The notes under the pieces are model-generated. The model was given only the letters and a program-made list of their open reading frames with translations. It searched no databases and was not told the DNA's origin. The translations under genes were made by a program, and so were the position numbers. Shown in pieces: positions 45,895 through 57,405 of a DNA stretch of 64,000 nucleotides; within the stretch, counting starts at the first letter, position 1, and the number at the start of each line of letters is the position of its first letter. Origin of the DNA: Zonotrichia leucophrys gambelii (lineage: Eukaryota > Chordata > Aves > Passeriformes > Passerellidae); the NCBI RefSeq assembly GCF_028769735.1, contig NW_026992283.1, forward strand, positions 150,180 through 214,179. Reading direction: 5' to 3'.

Positions 45895-47225
45895 TGCCCT
45901 GGTTTAGGGCAAATTTTGGGAGGAAACCTCCGAAGGAGTCTCCTCTAAAAAGTCGATTTCAGCGGTCCTCTCCCCCAACCAGTTCAGGAGAATAATATCC
46001 TTGGAGAAAAGTGGGAAAACTTTATTTAACAAGCAAAGTATTCACAAGCATGAAAAAGAAATAATATTAAACAATAAAACCTCTCACTGTTCTGAAGAGA
46101 TGGCAAATTCAGAAAATCCTTCTGCAGTTCAGAGAGAGTCCTCTGGTGCTGGAATGCAGCATCCTGGGCCCCTGGTGGGCCACAGGTGTTAGCTCCCAGT
46201 GTTATTCTGGGTTTTCAGTCCAGAGCAGATTGAAACAGTGATTTGCGAAATAAGGACTTTACAATTAAAATTGTAAAGCAGGTATGTTTTATTCCAGCTG
46301 GGACACATGGGAGATATTTCCACCAAAGACATGCCTGCCTGTTGAGACAGATTTCAGGTTTAAATACACATTGATCCCCCAAGCCCACACCTCCCTGCCT
46401 GCCCATTTCCCGCCCAGAGTCTTTGGTGGTGCCATGCCTCCTGGTGGTCGTGGGTGGGCGTCTTTGATGAAGTAACATCATCTTCTTTGATGTTCGCTGC
46501 TTGACCCTTCCTTCTGGGCAGGTGCAGTGGAGGTTTGGCTTTCTCTCAGGTCAGTTTGTCCTGGCCAAAACCAGGAGCCTGGTTCTTGCTGGCTCCTTAA
46601 GCAAAAGGTTCTGCTTTATGTGTTTCAACAATACCTGAGTCTTGCTTTACTGAGTGTTGGAGTTTTTTAAATCTTTATGGCCTTTACCCGGTAACTAAAT
46701 TCTTATGTATTCTGTTACAAGTTGTCTCTATCTAGCAAGTTACATTCCTATGTGTCCTGGGTACAAGCTGTATCTGCTTGCTAAACATTTTCTCTTTTCC
46801 CCATCACCTGCCTAAGTATATTATATGCCTCTAAAATTCTGTGTTTTCATAAGCATATGTGTTTCCCATATCAACAGTTCCAGGAAAAAAGACACAGTCT
46901 TGGGAAAAATTTCCTTGATTCAGCTTATGAGGAAAACGAGCAAAAAAATAAAGAAAAACTCCCTGTTTCTCTCTCTCTCTCTGCAAAAGCCAAGAACTCT
47001 GAGAGAGCACTGAGAGACTTATCACTCTCTCGCTGTCCAAGTTCGGCAGCACAGTGAGAAAAGGAATTCCGGGGGAGTAAATTGAAGCTTCTACAGACAA
47101 ACTGCGTGCCACTGCTTCCCCCTCCCTTCACTCTCAGGTCTAGTCTTAAAAGCCCAAAACTCAATATCCAGCATAAGCAGAACAGATGACTGGGGATACA
47201 AGCATCATAATATCACCCTAGGACA
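45895..47225 (-). mobile_element. Antisense ERVL-type LTR in a PIAS2 intron, with a nested LTR
   Basis: Opens TGCCCTGGTTTAGGGC and ends CACCCTAGGACA. The target duplication GTGGA is exact (45890-45894 and 47226-47230). Its right end is the reverse of the ERVL LTR start. At 1331 bp it is about twice the usual length because of the LTR at 46239-46873. Confidence 0.88.
46239..46873 (-). mobile_element. Antisense LTR nested in the 45895 LTR
   Basis: Opens TGATTTGCGAAATAAGG and ends TTCCCATATCA. Flanked by ACAG at 46235-46238 and 46874-46877. A reversed polyadenylation region (TGTTTTATTCC) lies near 46286. Confidence 0.75.
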
Positions 47226-48518
47226 GTGGAAGAGGCTCTTTATTTCTGGGTTTTATTTTCAGACTTAGGGTCTTTCACAGTAACTCTTTTCCCAAGCAAT
47301 AGGCTGTGAATGTGTGTGTTTCTCTGGGTAAAAAAATATATACATGTGAATGTTTTTACAGCATATCCTTTCTGGGAGTTTCTTGTATAGAACAATACTG
47401 TCTTGAACTAAATAAAATCTGGTGGTCAGTTCTGTGTAAGGCATAGAGCAGTAATCTTTTATTGGCATTTTTCCAGTGCAGGATGAGTTTTTGAAATGAG
47501 TGGACTACAGGCTGTCTATATGAACTCAGAACAGATTCTCAGTTCCTATTGCAGACTGGCTTGCTTTCATCATGACAGATGCAGGGTGAGATGAATAAGC
47601 TGCAGTTAGGCCATGTGCTCCTTCAGATAGCACAAGTACTTTTCTGCTCCTGATACACTGGAGATTATGTGCTTGCCTAGAAGCAAAAGGGAACTGGATG
47701 ACTCCCGATTCAATTTGTAAGCATCACTTATGAAATAAAACTACAGACAAAAGTTGTCCAGGTTATGAAATTTTTCACTAAAACTGAGCAAACAATATCT
47801 AGTTTATTTTGTTTCTGCAGACAACAGCAAAGCCTATTATTCCCTGTCCATGGTGAGGGGGTTGAAACTAGATGATCTTTAAAGTTGTTTCCAACACAAA
47901 CCATTCTATGATTCTATGATCTCTTAAATACAGCTGATATTCCATGTGCAGCCCTTCTTTAGGGACCTTGGCAGAGGACAGATGGCAACTCGTAGCTAAC
48001 TGGGCCAGGTGTAGTTGATGCAAGGCAAAGCAGGCACCAAGGAGATGTGGAGCTCTTGGAAGAAGACTTGTTTTTTACATAGAATCACTGAAGTGTTTTC
48101 TGGGTGTGAAACACTGAGTTAACTCTTCATGACTTGCTGTGTTTGTCACTAAGGCTGTATCCTTGTGATGTTCCACTCTTTTTCAATGTGTGTGTATGTG
48201 GGAAAAAAGCAAGCATCAATATTACTTTTTATTTTTTCACTGAACTTACTTGGACCCAAGCTGTGTTCTTTCACCTTTTCAGCATTTCTATAAAACCTCT
48301 TAAAACAAAAAATGCCTTATAATTGTTGTTGACTTACAGTGCTATACTGTCAAAGATTGTTATTTTTCAGATTGTGTTGGATTTGGTCTCCAGCCTAGAG
48401 ATCCTCTAGGTTTACCTGCTTCCCTAAGATCTGTTTAAAACTTACAAGTCTCTGTCAGAAGGTTTCAGAGTGCAGCAGGGAGACTTGGTAACACGTTAAT
48501 TGTTCTTTCTTCCTATAG
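47226..48518 (+). other. PIAS2 intron with a CR1 3' end fragment
   Basis: The piece at about 47840-47925 ends in CCATTCTATGATTCTATGAT, the octamer-type 3' terminus of CR1 LINEs in sense orientation. The remainder is AT-rich without coding signal, ending in the acceptor at 48518. Confidence 0.7.
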
Positions 48519-48653
48519 GGATATGCTCCACCACAAAAAAATGGAATTGAACAGAAGCAACCTGGTCGCCCCTTAAATATAACACCTCTAGTTAGGTTGT
48601 CATCAGCAGTGCCAAACCAGATATCCATTTCCTGGGCTTCTGAAATTGGAAAG
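48519..48653 (+). CDS. PIAS2: PIAS2 exon (PINIT)
   Basis: Acceptor TTCCTATAG, donor GTAATC. Forty-five codons starting GYAPPQKNG and ending ISWASEIGK. Open and in phase with its neighbours. Confidence 0.93.
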
Positions 48654-49007
48654 GTAATCTGCATGTTGTGTAGAATGTGGGAAGCTGTCTAAATAACCTC
48701 ATCTAGCATTTCTTCTTTCCTGCTGCCTGATGTTGCTGGCAATGCATACACCAGCAAGTGTTTGGTATTAGGTGGCTGAACTTATCAGTGCCAGGAAACA
48801 AAATTTGCTCCAGAACTATTGTACTTTTCAGTAACATAAATATGATTCACATACAGATGATAAAGACTTCCTTATAGAATTCACATTAGAAAGCCTGCTG
48901 TTAGGGGTTGCCTGAAGTGAGTGTCAAAAATAACAAGTTCCTTTTGTGGTGTAAATAGTACAAAACAGTTCAGACATGACAAAATAACAAAAGGAAGACC
49001 TAATTGC
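48654..49007 (+). other. PIAS2 intron, no gene seen
   Basis: Unremarkable AT-rich intronic sequence up to the antisense family B LTR. Confidence 0.6.
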
Positions 49008-49699
49008 TGAATTAAACAGGGCAGGAAACTTTTTCTCCTTTTAATGCCTTTATTAAAAGTGATCAGCTCAAGATTGGGCAGCTCGAGGGGTCTGCAGTCT
49101 CCGTCGTCTCTCCCAGGGTGACTCGCAGGAGAAGGATACGCCCAGCTTTGTCCACTAGGGGCAGAGCTGGGGGTCCAGTCCTCATGGGAGCTGTTTTGGG
49201 CGTGGTGACCCAGATGTTGAATTCTCGGCTTCTGTCCTCTCCCAGTCCCAGTCTGAGAGGACTCTCCCGCTCAGGGTGCGGGGCAACGAAGGTTTTCAGC
49301 ATCTCTGCAGGCTCAGCACTCCGCTCCTCATGTCTAGACATCACTCTAATTTCCTAACTCTATATTGGGTCCTTGTTTTGGGGGTCTTTTCAGTAAGTTT
49401 GGAGTAGTAGCCTCTCATGGCATGCTGGTCCTGAAGTTATTTTGCATGTCTCCCTCCCACATTTCATCTTTTCTCCTCACTGTCTGGGGAGGTCCACGCC
49501 CTTCACCATCTCGTCTAGGGAGAAGAGCCATCAACCCAGCCCCAGCCAGGGCCCTCACCGATACAAATAAGAACCATTTAAAAACAACGACTTGTAATTA
49601 TCATAACAAACAGGTAGCACTTCAGCACCAACAGTGGTCTGCCTAGTTTTTGTAACTTTTTTCTTCAAAAAAAAATTGGCAGTTTTTTTGTTCATAACA
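49008..49699 (-). mobile_element. Antisense family B solo LTR in a PIAS2 intron
   Basis: Opens TGAATTAAACAGGGC and ends TTGTTCATAACA, the reverse of the family's termini. It contains reversed CCTTTATTAAAAG (polyadenylation) near 49050. No exact target duplication. Confidence 0.85.
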
Positions 49700-49817
49700 C
49701 TGACTTCTTTGTAGCCTGATGGTGTGAAAAATGAAATTATGTAGGCATATATTCTAAGGCATGTTTCTTGGTATCTGTTGGAATTGTCCATTGGAGAAAA
49801 CTTTTTAAACTTATCAC

Positions 49818-50236
49818 TGTGAGAAATCATATTCGCTTTCAAAAAATTTAAAAGGTTTATGAAAACCTTATCAAAAATACAACAGAAGACTGAATAAAGA
49901 AAATATTATGGCACTGGGAGCAAAGGATTTTTTTCCCAGCATGTGCTCATCCACACAGTGGAGGTTTTGCCTTTTAATCCTTTAGCCCCTTCCAAAGTTC
50001 TGTCCATCAACTCTTTCTTCACTGTCCAGTGGTGTTTACTTCCTTAAATCTTGATTGGAGGTCAGATGTTGCCATAGTAACAAGCCGACCCTCCCAAATG
50101 TCCCAAACCCAGGCCACCCCCTGATAACAACGAAAGGGAGGGTAAAACACAAGTCTATAAAACTACTCTTAACATATATACATTATATTTGCCTTTTAAT
50201 TGTGAGAGTCAATCATCGCATTACTCATCTATCACA
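49818..50236 (-). mobile_element. Antisense solo LTR with 4-bp duplication in a PIAS2 intron
   Basis: Opens TGTGAGAAATC and ends CATCTATCACA. TCAC flanks it at 49814-49817 and 50237-50240. Same family as 61523-62029. Confidence 0.8.
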
Positions 50237-50436
50237 TCACTAATCATAGCTGAAAAGAAATTGGCCTTTAAAATGGCTGTGTGGTTGTTTAGAAATCTAC
50301 CTATGGATTTTTTAAAGATAGAAAAGGACAGTGGGAAATTTCTGAATTCATCTTATGTTTAAATAATGTTTGCAGCAGCCCTTCAAGCTGTTGCTAAGTC
50401 AAGAACTACTTATTCCTATGTGACTATTTGTATAAA

Positions 50437-50906
50437 TGTCCTGGTTTAGCAATGGTACTCCCCAATTTAGTGCTCCCCTGGAGACCTTCAAAACCTGCCA
50501 CTCGCTCCCCTGCTTTCCTTTCCCCCTCCGCTGCTGCAGGCTGGAGTGGAGAAATGAAGGCACAAAAGGTAAAGATCATGGGTTGAGATAAGAACAATTT
50601 ACTGAAAAATGCAATGAGATGAGAGGGAGCCATCTGGTTGTCGGGGAGTTTCTGTGTGAATTGTTCTTGTACCTTCGGTCATTAGTATTGTTGCTGTTAC
50701 TGTTCTTTTTCTTATCTCATTGCTACATAATTTCAGCTAAAATAATAAAGCCAGCTGCACTCCTCCCCCTTCTCCATGGTTACTTCTTTTGTCTCTCTTA
50801 AGTATCAGTCATTATTGTTTCTTAGCAACAAAATGGGAGAAAATTCCCTAAGAGAAAGAAAATAAAAAGAAAAAAAACCTGACCTCCAACATTCTTAGTT
50901 AAGTCA
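50437..50906 (-). mobile_element. Solo LTR in a PIAS2 intron, probably antisense
   Basis: Opens TGTCCTGGTTTAGC and ends near TTAAGTCA. TAAA flanks it at 50433-50436 and 50907-50910. The TCCTGGTTTAG start is like other LTRs here read in reverse. Confidence 0.65.
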
Positions 50907-51128
50907 TAAATCCAGTAGGACAATTGAATTTGATTGGCAGGAGAATTCTGGCAGAGCATTGGAGTCTTTCGCAGTAATGAAGTCATCTGTCTGCTTTTCA
51001 TAACTATTAGGCAAAAGCCACGTGTGGTTTTTTTGCTGGATGCTACAACTAGTGTAAATAGTAATCTGTTGTCATAGTGGAAGTACTGTATGAAATCAAC
51101 ATTTAATCATCAATCACTCTTTTTGTAG

Positions 51129-51234
51129 AATTACTCCATGTCTGTGTATCTCGTTCGCCAGCTCACTTCAGCTATGCTTTTACAGAGGTTAAAAATGAAA
51201 GGTATCAGAAACCCCGATCATTCCAGAGCACTAA
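51129..51234 (+). CDS. PIAS2: PIAS2 exon (end of PINIT)
   Basis: Acceptor TTTTTGTAG, donor GTAAGT. Starts NYSMSVYLVRQL and ends NPDHSRAL plus one base, which completes a codon with the next exon. Open. Confidence 0.93.
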
Positions 51235-51701
51235 GTAAGTCTAATTAATTTGCTTGTCTATACTTTTTGAGGATGGTTGGTGGCTCTTTAAACCTAGAAT
51301 TTGTAATACTTCAAGAATTTCCATAATTTTGAGAAGAAAGCCCATGCCCAGAGTATCAAAGGTTCCCTTTGCTGTTACTGAGGCATCACACACTTTTTCA
51401 GCGAGGGTCCCTGTGCTGGTAAGGAGCACACCATCTGAAATGAATACCATGGACATGACTTACTGTGGTGAGCTGTGAGGTGGAAGTAGATTGTTATACA
51501 TGATCAAATTGGGAACCAAATTTATTAAAAAATTGACAAAGATTTATTAGGTCAATTTAAAAAAATAGAAAATTTGAAATCCCACCACAACCAAGACAGC
51601 ATCAGCCCCAGGTGCAGCGGCTGGGTGCCCTTTGGGATCCTGCTGACAGAACGACAGCGTTCCCCCGAAAGGTACACCCCGAGTGCTTCCAGCAGCCTGC
51701 T

Positions 51702-52766
51702 TGAAATAAACAGGGCCAGGAGACTTCTTCTCCTTTTTAATGCCTTTATTAAAAGTGATCAGCTCAGGATTGGGCGGCTTGGCAGGGCTGCAGTCCCCGT
51801 GGCGTCTCCCGGGGCGACTCAGAGGAGGAGGATATGCGCAGCTCTGTCCACTAGGGGCAGAGCCGGGGGATCCAGTCCTCGTGGGAGCCTCTAGGGCATG
51901 ATGTCCTCGTCAGATGTTACTTTGGCGGTGCGGTCCCCCCTCAGTCTCGGCGCTGGGGACGACTCCCATGGTCAGGGCGAGAGGGACTCCGCATCTCTGC
52001 AGGCTCAGCAATCGGCTCCTCATGTCCAGACATCACTTTAGTCTCTCAATTCTTATTTGAGACAGACTAGGGATCCATCCTGAATTAGGTGAAGTGTCTA
52101 ACAACGGTGAAAAGTCAAACGGCCAAAGCTGAAGGAAAAACTCGCATGCCGAGACAGCAAGGAGACGGAGAAAGAAAAACAGAAAAGACCACGAGGTCAA
52201 TTTGCCCTGACCTAGAAATTCCTTTGATAAAGAAGAACTGGTGCTAAGTGTCATGAGGGATGAATATGTATGAACTTATTGTGAAACTGTATGCATATGC
52301 ATTTGGAAGGGGGATAAAAGGAGGTCTGAAATCTTCAGGGGTACGCATGCCTTTTTAGGAGGATTTTCTCCGTGTGTGTCCGACGTCGTAAATAAACATA
52401 CCGAGCTTTACAACTTTTATAAAGTTGTGAAGTTTCTTCTTTTCTCTGCAAAACAGTTGTTTTTGGGGTTTTCTCGTTGCATTTCGAGTCGTGGTCCCAC
52501 AAAGCATTCTGGACTTTGGAGTCACTTTGCATAACCCCCCCCACCCTCTCAGGTGTCTTCCCTATGCTGTAAGAGAGCAAAGCCTCGGGGAAGGGCCATC
52601 CACCCCACCCAGCCAGGTCTTTTACTAATACAAAAGAGGAGATAAGCCTCAACGACCCGGTATTACAATAACAAAGCACTAAGAACCCTGGCAGAGACAG
52701 ATCTGGCTGCGTCCCTGTAACTCTTTCTCACAAAAAAAATATTAACTGAATTTTTGTTCATAACAG
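51702..52766 (-). mobile_element. 3' LTR of the family B provirus, with an inserted LTR fragment
   Basis: Matches 60005-60680 by eye over both halves. The middle (52059-52455) is foreign. The polypurine tract lies next to it at 52767-52782 (seen reversed as GTCCCCCCTCTTTTTC). Confidence 0.88.
52059..52455 (+). mobile_element. Family H LTR fragment inside the family B 3' LTR
   Basis: The right half matches 25560-25784, including AATAAACATACCGAGC and the CTGCAAAACA end. Five bases of the host LTR (GGCTC) are missing at the junction, so the insertion or a later event deleted target sequence. The left terminus is not the family's usual one. Confidence 0.75.
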
Positions 52767-52800
52767 TCCCCCCTCTTTTTCTGTGATCGAGCTTAAATTC

Positions 52801-53904
52801 TTAAGCTCGCATCAACTCACAATTTTTTGTTTTGAATCTACTATAAATCTCTTGTGCACTTTGGTAATCATGGTTACTTAACCTTGTTACTTTTCTTGGT
52901 TTTTTCAGGTTGGTTTGTACAGCCAATACTGTTTTACTAAAACAGATAAATAAGCATAGTAAAAAGTGCAATCCTCCAAGTCTACACACAGTGAGAAAAA
53001 CCACCTTTTCTCATACATATTTTCTGAATATCTCTAAGTTCTCCCACCCACTGGGATCAAGCGTAGGAGTTTGATCTTGATTATTTACACATGCCAATCT
53101 TATTTCGTTTGAAATGTCCCTAATAATTGAATTCTTTATTTTTAATACTGCCTGGAGCCAGATGACTTTGTTCAACACAGATATTGGGATCTGAACTTGG
53201 CTTCTACAATTTTGGATTTTCTCAATTTCTATTTCACTTTCCCGGTTTTGTTTAATTTCTCCCAAATCATTATATATAGGAACTCCCAAACTTGATCCAG
53301 TTTCTTTGGGTAATAAGAAAATTGGTGTTATCACCCTAGCAATGCAGTTGCCAGATGAAATCAAACCTAGGGATTTAGAGCTCCCCTGAAATGTGTTCCA
53401 AAAGGGGTTTATCTCTTTTCCAGTACACTCATATAAATACTTGCAACAAACAATTTTTCTTACCATTTTCACCATTTCTTTGCTTTTCACTAGATCTGCT
53501 GAGCTTGTTTCAGCAGCATCACATTCAAAGCACAACCAGGTTTCTCCTATAGGGCACTCTCCTAGGAGTGGCTGCCTAAAAGTGGCAGTATTCTGGGCTA
53601 TCCAATACACTCTCTTATTTTTCTGATAAAGGACCAATTGGGAGGGGTTAACACAATCAGGGTTAGAACTGATGTGGACTCTAGACAAGGAGCTCACTTC
53701 CTCTTCATAGCGGGGTTGGTAGTATTCACTGCACGGCTCTCCTGGGCTCCCCAGGGCACCACCAGCAACCAGAGCCATCATTACTACCCTTCCGAAGAGT
53801 CCGGTATGGGTCATATTGCACAGCCTGCCCACCCGGCCTTGCCTCTTGGGGAATTTTTTTACTGAGGAGAAGCTTCCAAGCTCTTTAGAGTCCCTTCTAC
53901 CCAC
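52801..53904 (-). pseudogene. env: env of the family B provirus, short form with stop before the anchor
   Basis: A 297-codon open frame (53904-53011) with a hydrophobic leader near residues 40-55, a cysteine-rich surface-like part with YWIAQN, and a WLQAV block shared with family A env. Its TGA at 53011-53013 is followed, in the same frame, by a membrane anchor and basic tail (to 52801). The region at 30-60 of this window has a tryptophan codon at that site. Between WLQAV and the anchor only about 50 residues remain, about half of family A, and the C-x7-CC motif is absent. So neither the stop nor the length fits a working entry protein. Confidence 0.75.
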
Positions 53905-54061
53905 TTCTCTGGTTAAACCTCTCTTGGTCTATTCCCTACAAATTTTAGTTTCCCCCCCAGGGGAGTGTTCTGTAGAGGATTAACCTGGAGTCTTTAGAAA
54001 TATATATTGGGGAACTTAAACCAGAATTACTTATTTACAGCCTTAAACTTTTTACCAACAT

Positions 54062-54572
54062 TGTTTACACAGAACAGTTTTGAAACATTTTAAGCAATAT
54101 TAGAACTCTGATACTAATTTTTCCTATACAGTTCAGTCTTTTTGACTCTTCCTCTTGAGAGTCAACTTTAAATCTCAGTATACTCAGGTGAATTAACTTG
54201 TGATGCAGATGAATCCTTATCCCGTGCCCGGAGGTGAGTGGTTTGGACTCTGGCCCAATGCCAGAGGGAAAAACTGGGAGTCTGGCCCAATGCCAGAATG
54301 CCAGAGTGAAAAAAAACTGATGTTGAATCTTGGTCTATTGCCAGGGGGTGAGAGTGACTAACATAGTTTACACAAAACAGTCTTGAAACATTTTACTAAT
54401 GTCTTCCCATACAGTTCAGTCTTCTTGACTCTTCCTTTTAAGAGTCAACTTTAAATCCTTTGGTCCTTTTATCACAGTATACTCAGGTGATTTAGTTTGT
54501 GTAGCAGATGAATCTTGTCCAGCGCTGGGGAGTGAGAGTGGTGTGGACTCGGGTCCAATGCCAGAGGGAAAG
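54062..54572. repeat. Imperfect direct duplication, about 305-bp period, at the pol-env junction
   Basis: The block starting GTTTACACAGAACAG near 54064 recurs as GTTTACACAAAACAG near 54369, and both are followed by TACAGTTCAGTCTT, GAGTCAACTTTAAATC, GTATACTCAGGTGA and CCAATGCCAGAGGGAAA. The copies have drifted apart by substitutions and small indels. Confidence 0.85.
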
Positions 54573-55598
54573 GCTGATGCTTTTTTCTGGTCCCATACCT
54601 GGGGGTGAGACTGGCCCTTTTATTCTTGTAATATGAGTCCAACCTTTTTCTTTGGTCCGCACAGCTGAATTAGTGATCAGGAGCACCTGGAAGGGGCCTT
54701 CAAATTTAGGCATTAGTGTTCCCGTATTCCATGATTTTATCAAAACCCAATCTCCTGGGCTAATATTGTGAACTTTTGTGTCAAGAGGGGAAGTTTGAGG
54801 AAGGTATCCTTTCTTTCTAAGTCCTTCCAGAGTTCTTCCAATTATTTCTAAATACTTTCTGGTAGCTTCTTCCCCTTCCAGATAGTCTCCTGTGCTATAA
54901 GGTGTTAGCAAGAATGGCAGCCCAAACATCATTTCATAAGGTGAAATTCTTATGTCAGACCGAGGTCTTGTTCTGATGCGCAATAGCGCTAGGGGCAAAC
55001 ATTTCAGCCAATTCATTTTTGTTTCTTCAATCAATTTAGTTAACACATTTTTGAGGGTTTTGTTCATTCGCTCCACCCTCCCAGAACTCTGGGGATGCCA
55101 TGGAGTATGAAGCCTCCATTTCATTCCTAAAGCCCCAACTATATTTTGTAATGTTTGGGACACAAAATGTGGACCTCGGTCTGAGTCTATGGTGTTCACC
55201 ATTCCATATCTGGGGATAATGTTCTCTAGGATTGCTTTTGCTACAACTTGAGCTGTTTCCCTTCTGGTCGGGAAGGCTTCTACCCAGTGTGTGAGATGAT
55301 CAACCATTACCAGTAAATATCTGTACCCTTGCACTGGGGGCATCTCAGTGAAATCTATCTGTATGCTTTGGAAGGGTCTCAAGGCTAATTCCCTTCCTCC
55401 AGGTGCTACTTTTCTCATAACTTTCTGGTTCACTTTTTGACAAATGACACACCCTCTTGTAACAGCTTTAGCCAGGCTATATACACCAATGCATAGGTTA
55501 TTCCTTAAGAAATGATCACATAGTCCATGGACTCCCCAGTGAGTTAATTTGTGTAATTCTGTTAGCACTGTCCGAGCCAGTGCTTTATTCAAAAACAC
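54492..55598 (-). pseudogene. pol: Integrase of the family B provirus
   Basis: A 368-codon open segment. Zinc-binding region with H-x3-H (LHKLTH) and C-x2-C (GCVICQK), then the catalytic core with DFTEMP, IDSDRGPHF and RVERMN, so both aspartates and the glutamate are present, and a C-terminal domain with DWVLIKSW. Upstream the same frame continues to 56073 through RNase H, with stops. The last part overlaps one copy of the 305-bp duplication. Confidence 0.87.
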
Positions 55599-56717
55599 CC
55601 GTCCGTCTGAGGTTAACCACTATCCCTGTTGTCCTTGATGTAACCTTAAATCCTTTATAGCTTCTAATTCTTCTTCACTGAATACAGGTTCTTCCCTTTT
55701 TTCCCCTTCTTCGGGTGTCATTTTTGCCTTTAAAATTTTTACTGGATCTCCTGGTTCTAAAGCTGCTTCTTTGGCTATCTGATCAGCCAGTCAGTTTCCT
55801 CTAACTTCAAAACTGTCTCCTCTCTGGTGCCCCTTTATATGGACCACTGCTATTTCTGTAGGTTTCTGTAGAGCTTCTAATACTGATCTAACTAGGTTCT
55901 CATGGGCTAAGCTTTTTCCCTTCGAACTTAAATATCCACGTTCTTCCCATATTTTCCCAAATGTGTGAACCGTCCCATACGCATATTGGGAGTCCGTAAA
56001 AATAGTTCCCCGGTCCCCCTCCAGTAAATCCAGTCCCCTTTTCAGGGCATAGATTTCGCAACTTTGGGCTGACTAGTTTGGGGATAGTTTCCCTTTTTCT
56101 GCAATTTGTAATGTTTCTCCATCTATAATGGCATAACCTGAAGCTCTTATTCCATTTACTACCCTTGAAGAGCCATCTATGAATAAGCTTTTTCCAGTTG
56201 CTAGAGGCTGATCTTCCAAATCTTCTCTTACTTTTGTTTGGAGATAAACCAATTCAAGACAATCATGTTCTAAATTCTCTATAGGCTCTCCCATTAGGAA
56301 TTGTGCTGGATTGAGGGCATTTGATGTGATAAATTCTGTGTCCTCTGTGTTCATTAGTATTATCTCATATTTTAATATTCTAGCATTGGTTAACCACTGC
56401 TGAGCCCTCTGTCTCAGTACTGCCTTAAGATTATGAGGAGTATACACTTTAATTTTTCCTTGTAAGGTCAATTTTTGAGTCTCCTCTATCAGGATTGCGG
56501 TTGCTGCTACTGCTTGTATACAAACTGGCCAGCCTCTAGCCGCTGGATCTAACAATTTGGATATGTACGCCACAGGTTTCCTGCACCCTCCCCACTCTTG
56601 AGTTAATACTCCATAGGCTATACCTCCTTCGGCACTCACAAACAGGTCAAAGCCCTTCCTGAGGTCTGGTAAGCTTAGGACCGGTGCAGAAGACAGTTTG
56701 TTTTTTAAGTTTTCCAA
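55599..56717 (-). pseudogene. pol: Connection and RNase H of the family B provirus
   Basis: The open part 56073-56717 begins in the connection domain (KLSSAPVLSLPD) and reaches the first RNase H block (FIDGSSRVV). A TAG at 56073-56075 ends it. The same frame continues with the second RNase H block (about 55990-56010) and H-x-KGHQ, with two more stops before integrase at 55598. Confidence 0.82.
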
Positions 56718-56730
56718 TTGTTGATCATCT

Positions 56731-57318
56731 TCAGCTGTCCAAATTAGGGGTTTTATGTGGTGACATGCAGGGTTCTAAAATTCCCTCTTGCAACAGTTGT
56801 TCAATGACTATAGCAAGCCCCTTCTTTCCGTCTAAGGAAATCGGATACTGTTTAACCCGTATGGGTAAGGTATCATCCTGCATTTTTATTGTTATCGGTG
56901 AAATGTCTAATAAGCCTCTCTTTCCCCCCTCAGCCCATACCTCAGGATTTATCTCTGCAACATCTCCTTGAGATAACTTCATCACTTGTACTACCATCCT
57001 CCCTTCCCTTGGGACAATCCCAACCCCCAAATGAACTTGCAGATCCCGTCCTAACAAACTTTTTTCTAAGTAAGGCAGATAAAGAAAATGAGCTTTACAT
57101 TGCCTTGAGTTCCCAATTATTTTCACTTCTTCAATCACTGATGTTCTAAATGGTCTCCCCTCCGCACCCAATACTTCACAAAATTTTCTCCCAATTTCCA
57201 TACCTTTTGGTATTTTGTTGAGACAGGACTTATCTGCCCCTGTATCAACCAAAAATTCAAATTCCTCATTTAGGGGTCCCACTTCAAAGTTTACCAAGGG
57301 CTCTTCTAGATGTTGCAT
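56731..57318 (-). pseudogene. pol: Protease and first part of reverse transcriptase, family B
   Basis: Protease has FLVDTGADKS near its start. Reverse transcriptase begins with the VKQYPISLDGKKGL block and breaks off in the EPCMSPHKTP block. The next recognisable residues belong to the connection domain, so the catalytic core is deleted at about 56745-56755. The junction also changes frame. Confidence 0.86.
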
Positions 57319-57405
57319 CGGGTCCCCTATATTAAAAAGCCCCTGGCACCCCTAGTCCTCCCCTTTAAGAATCCTTCCTAAATTGTCTTGTGCCCTGGCT
57401 ATTGC

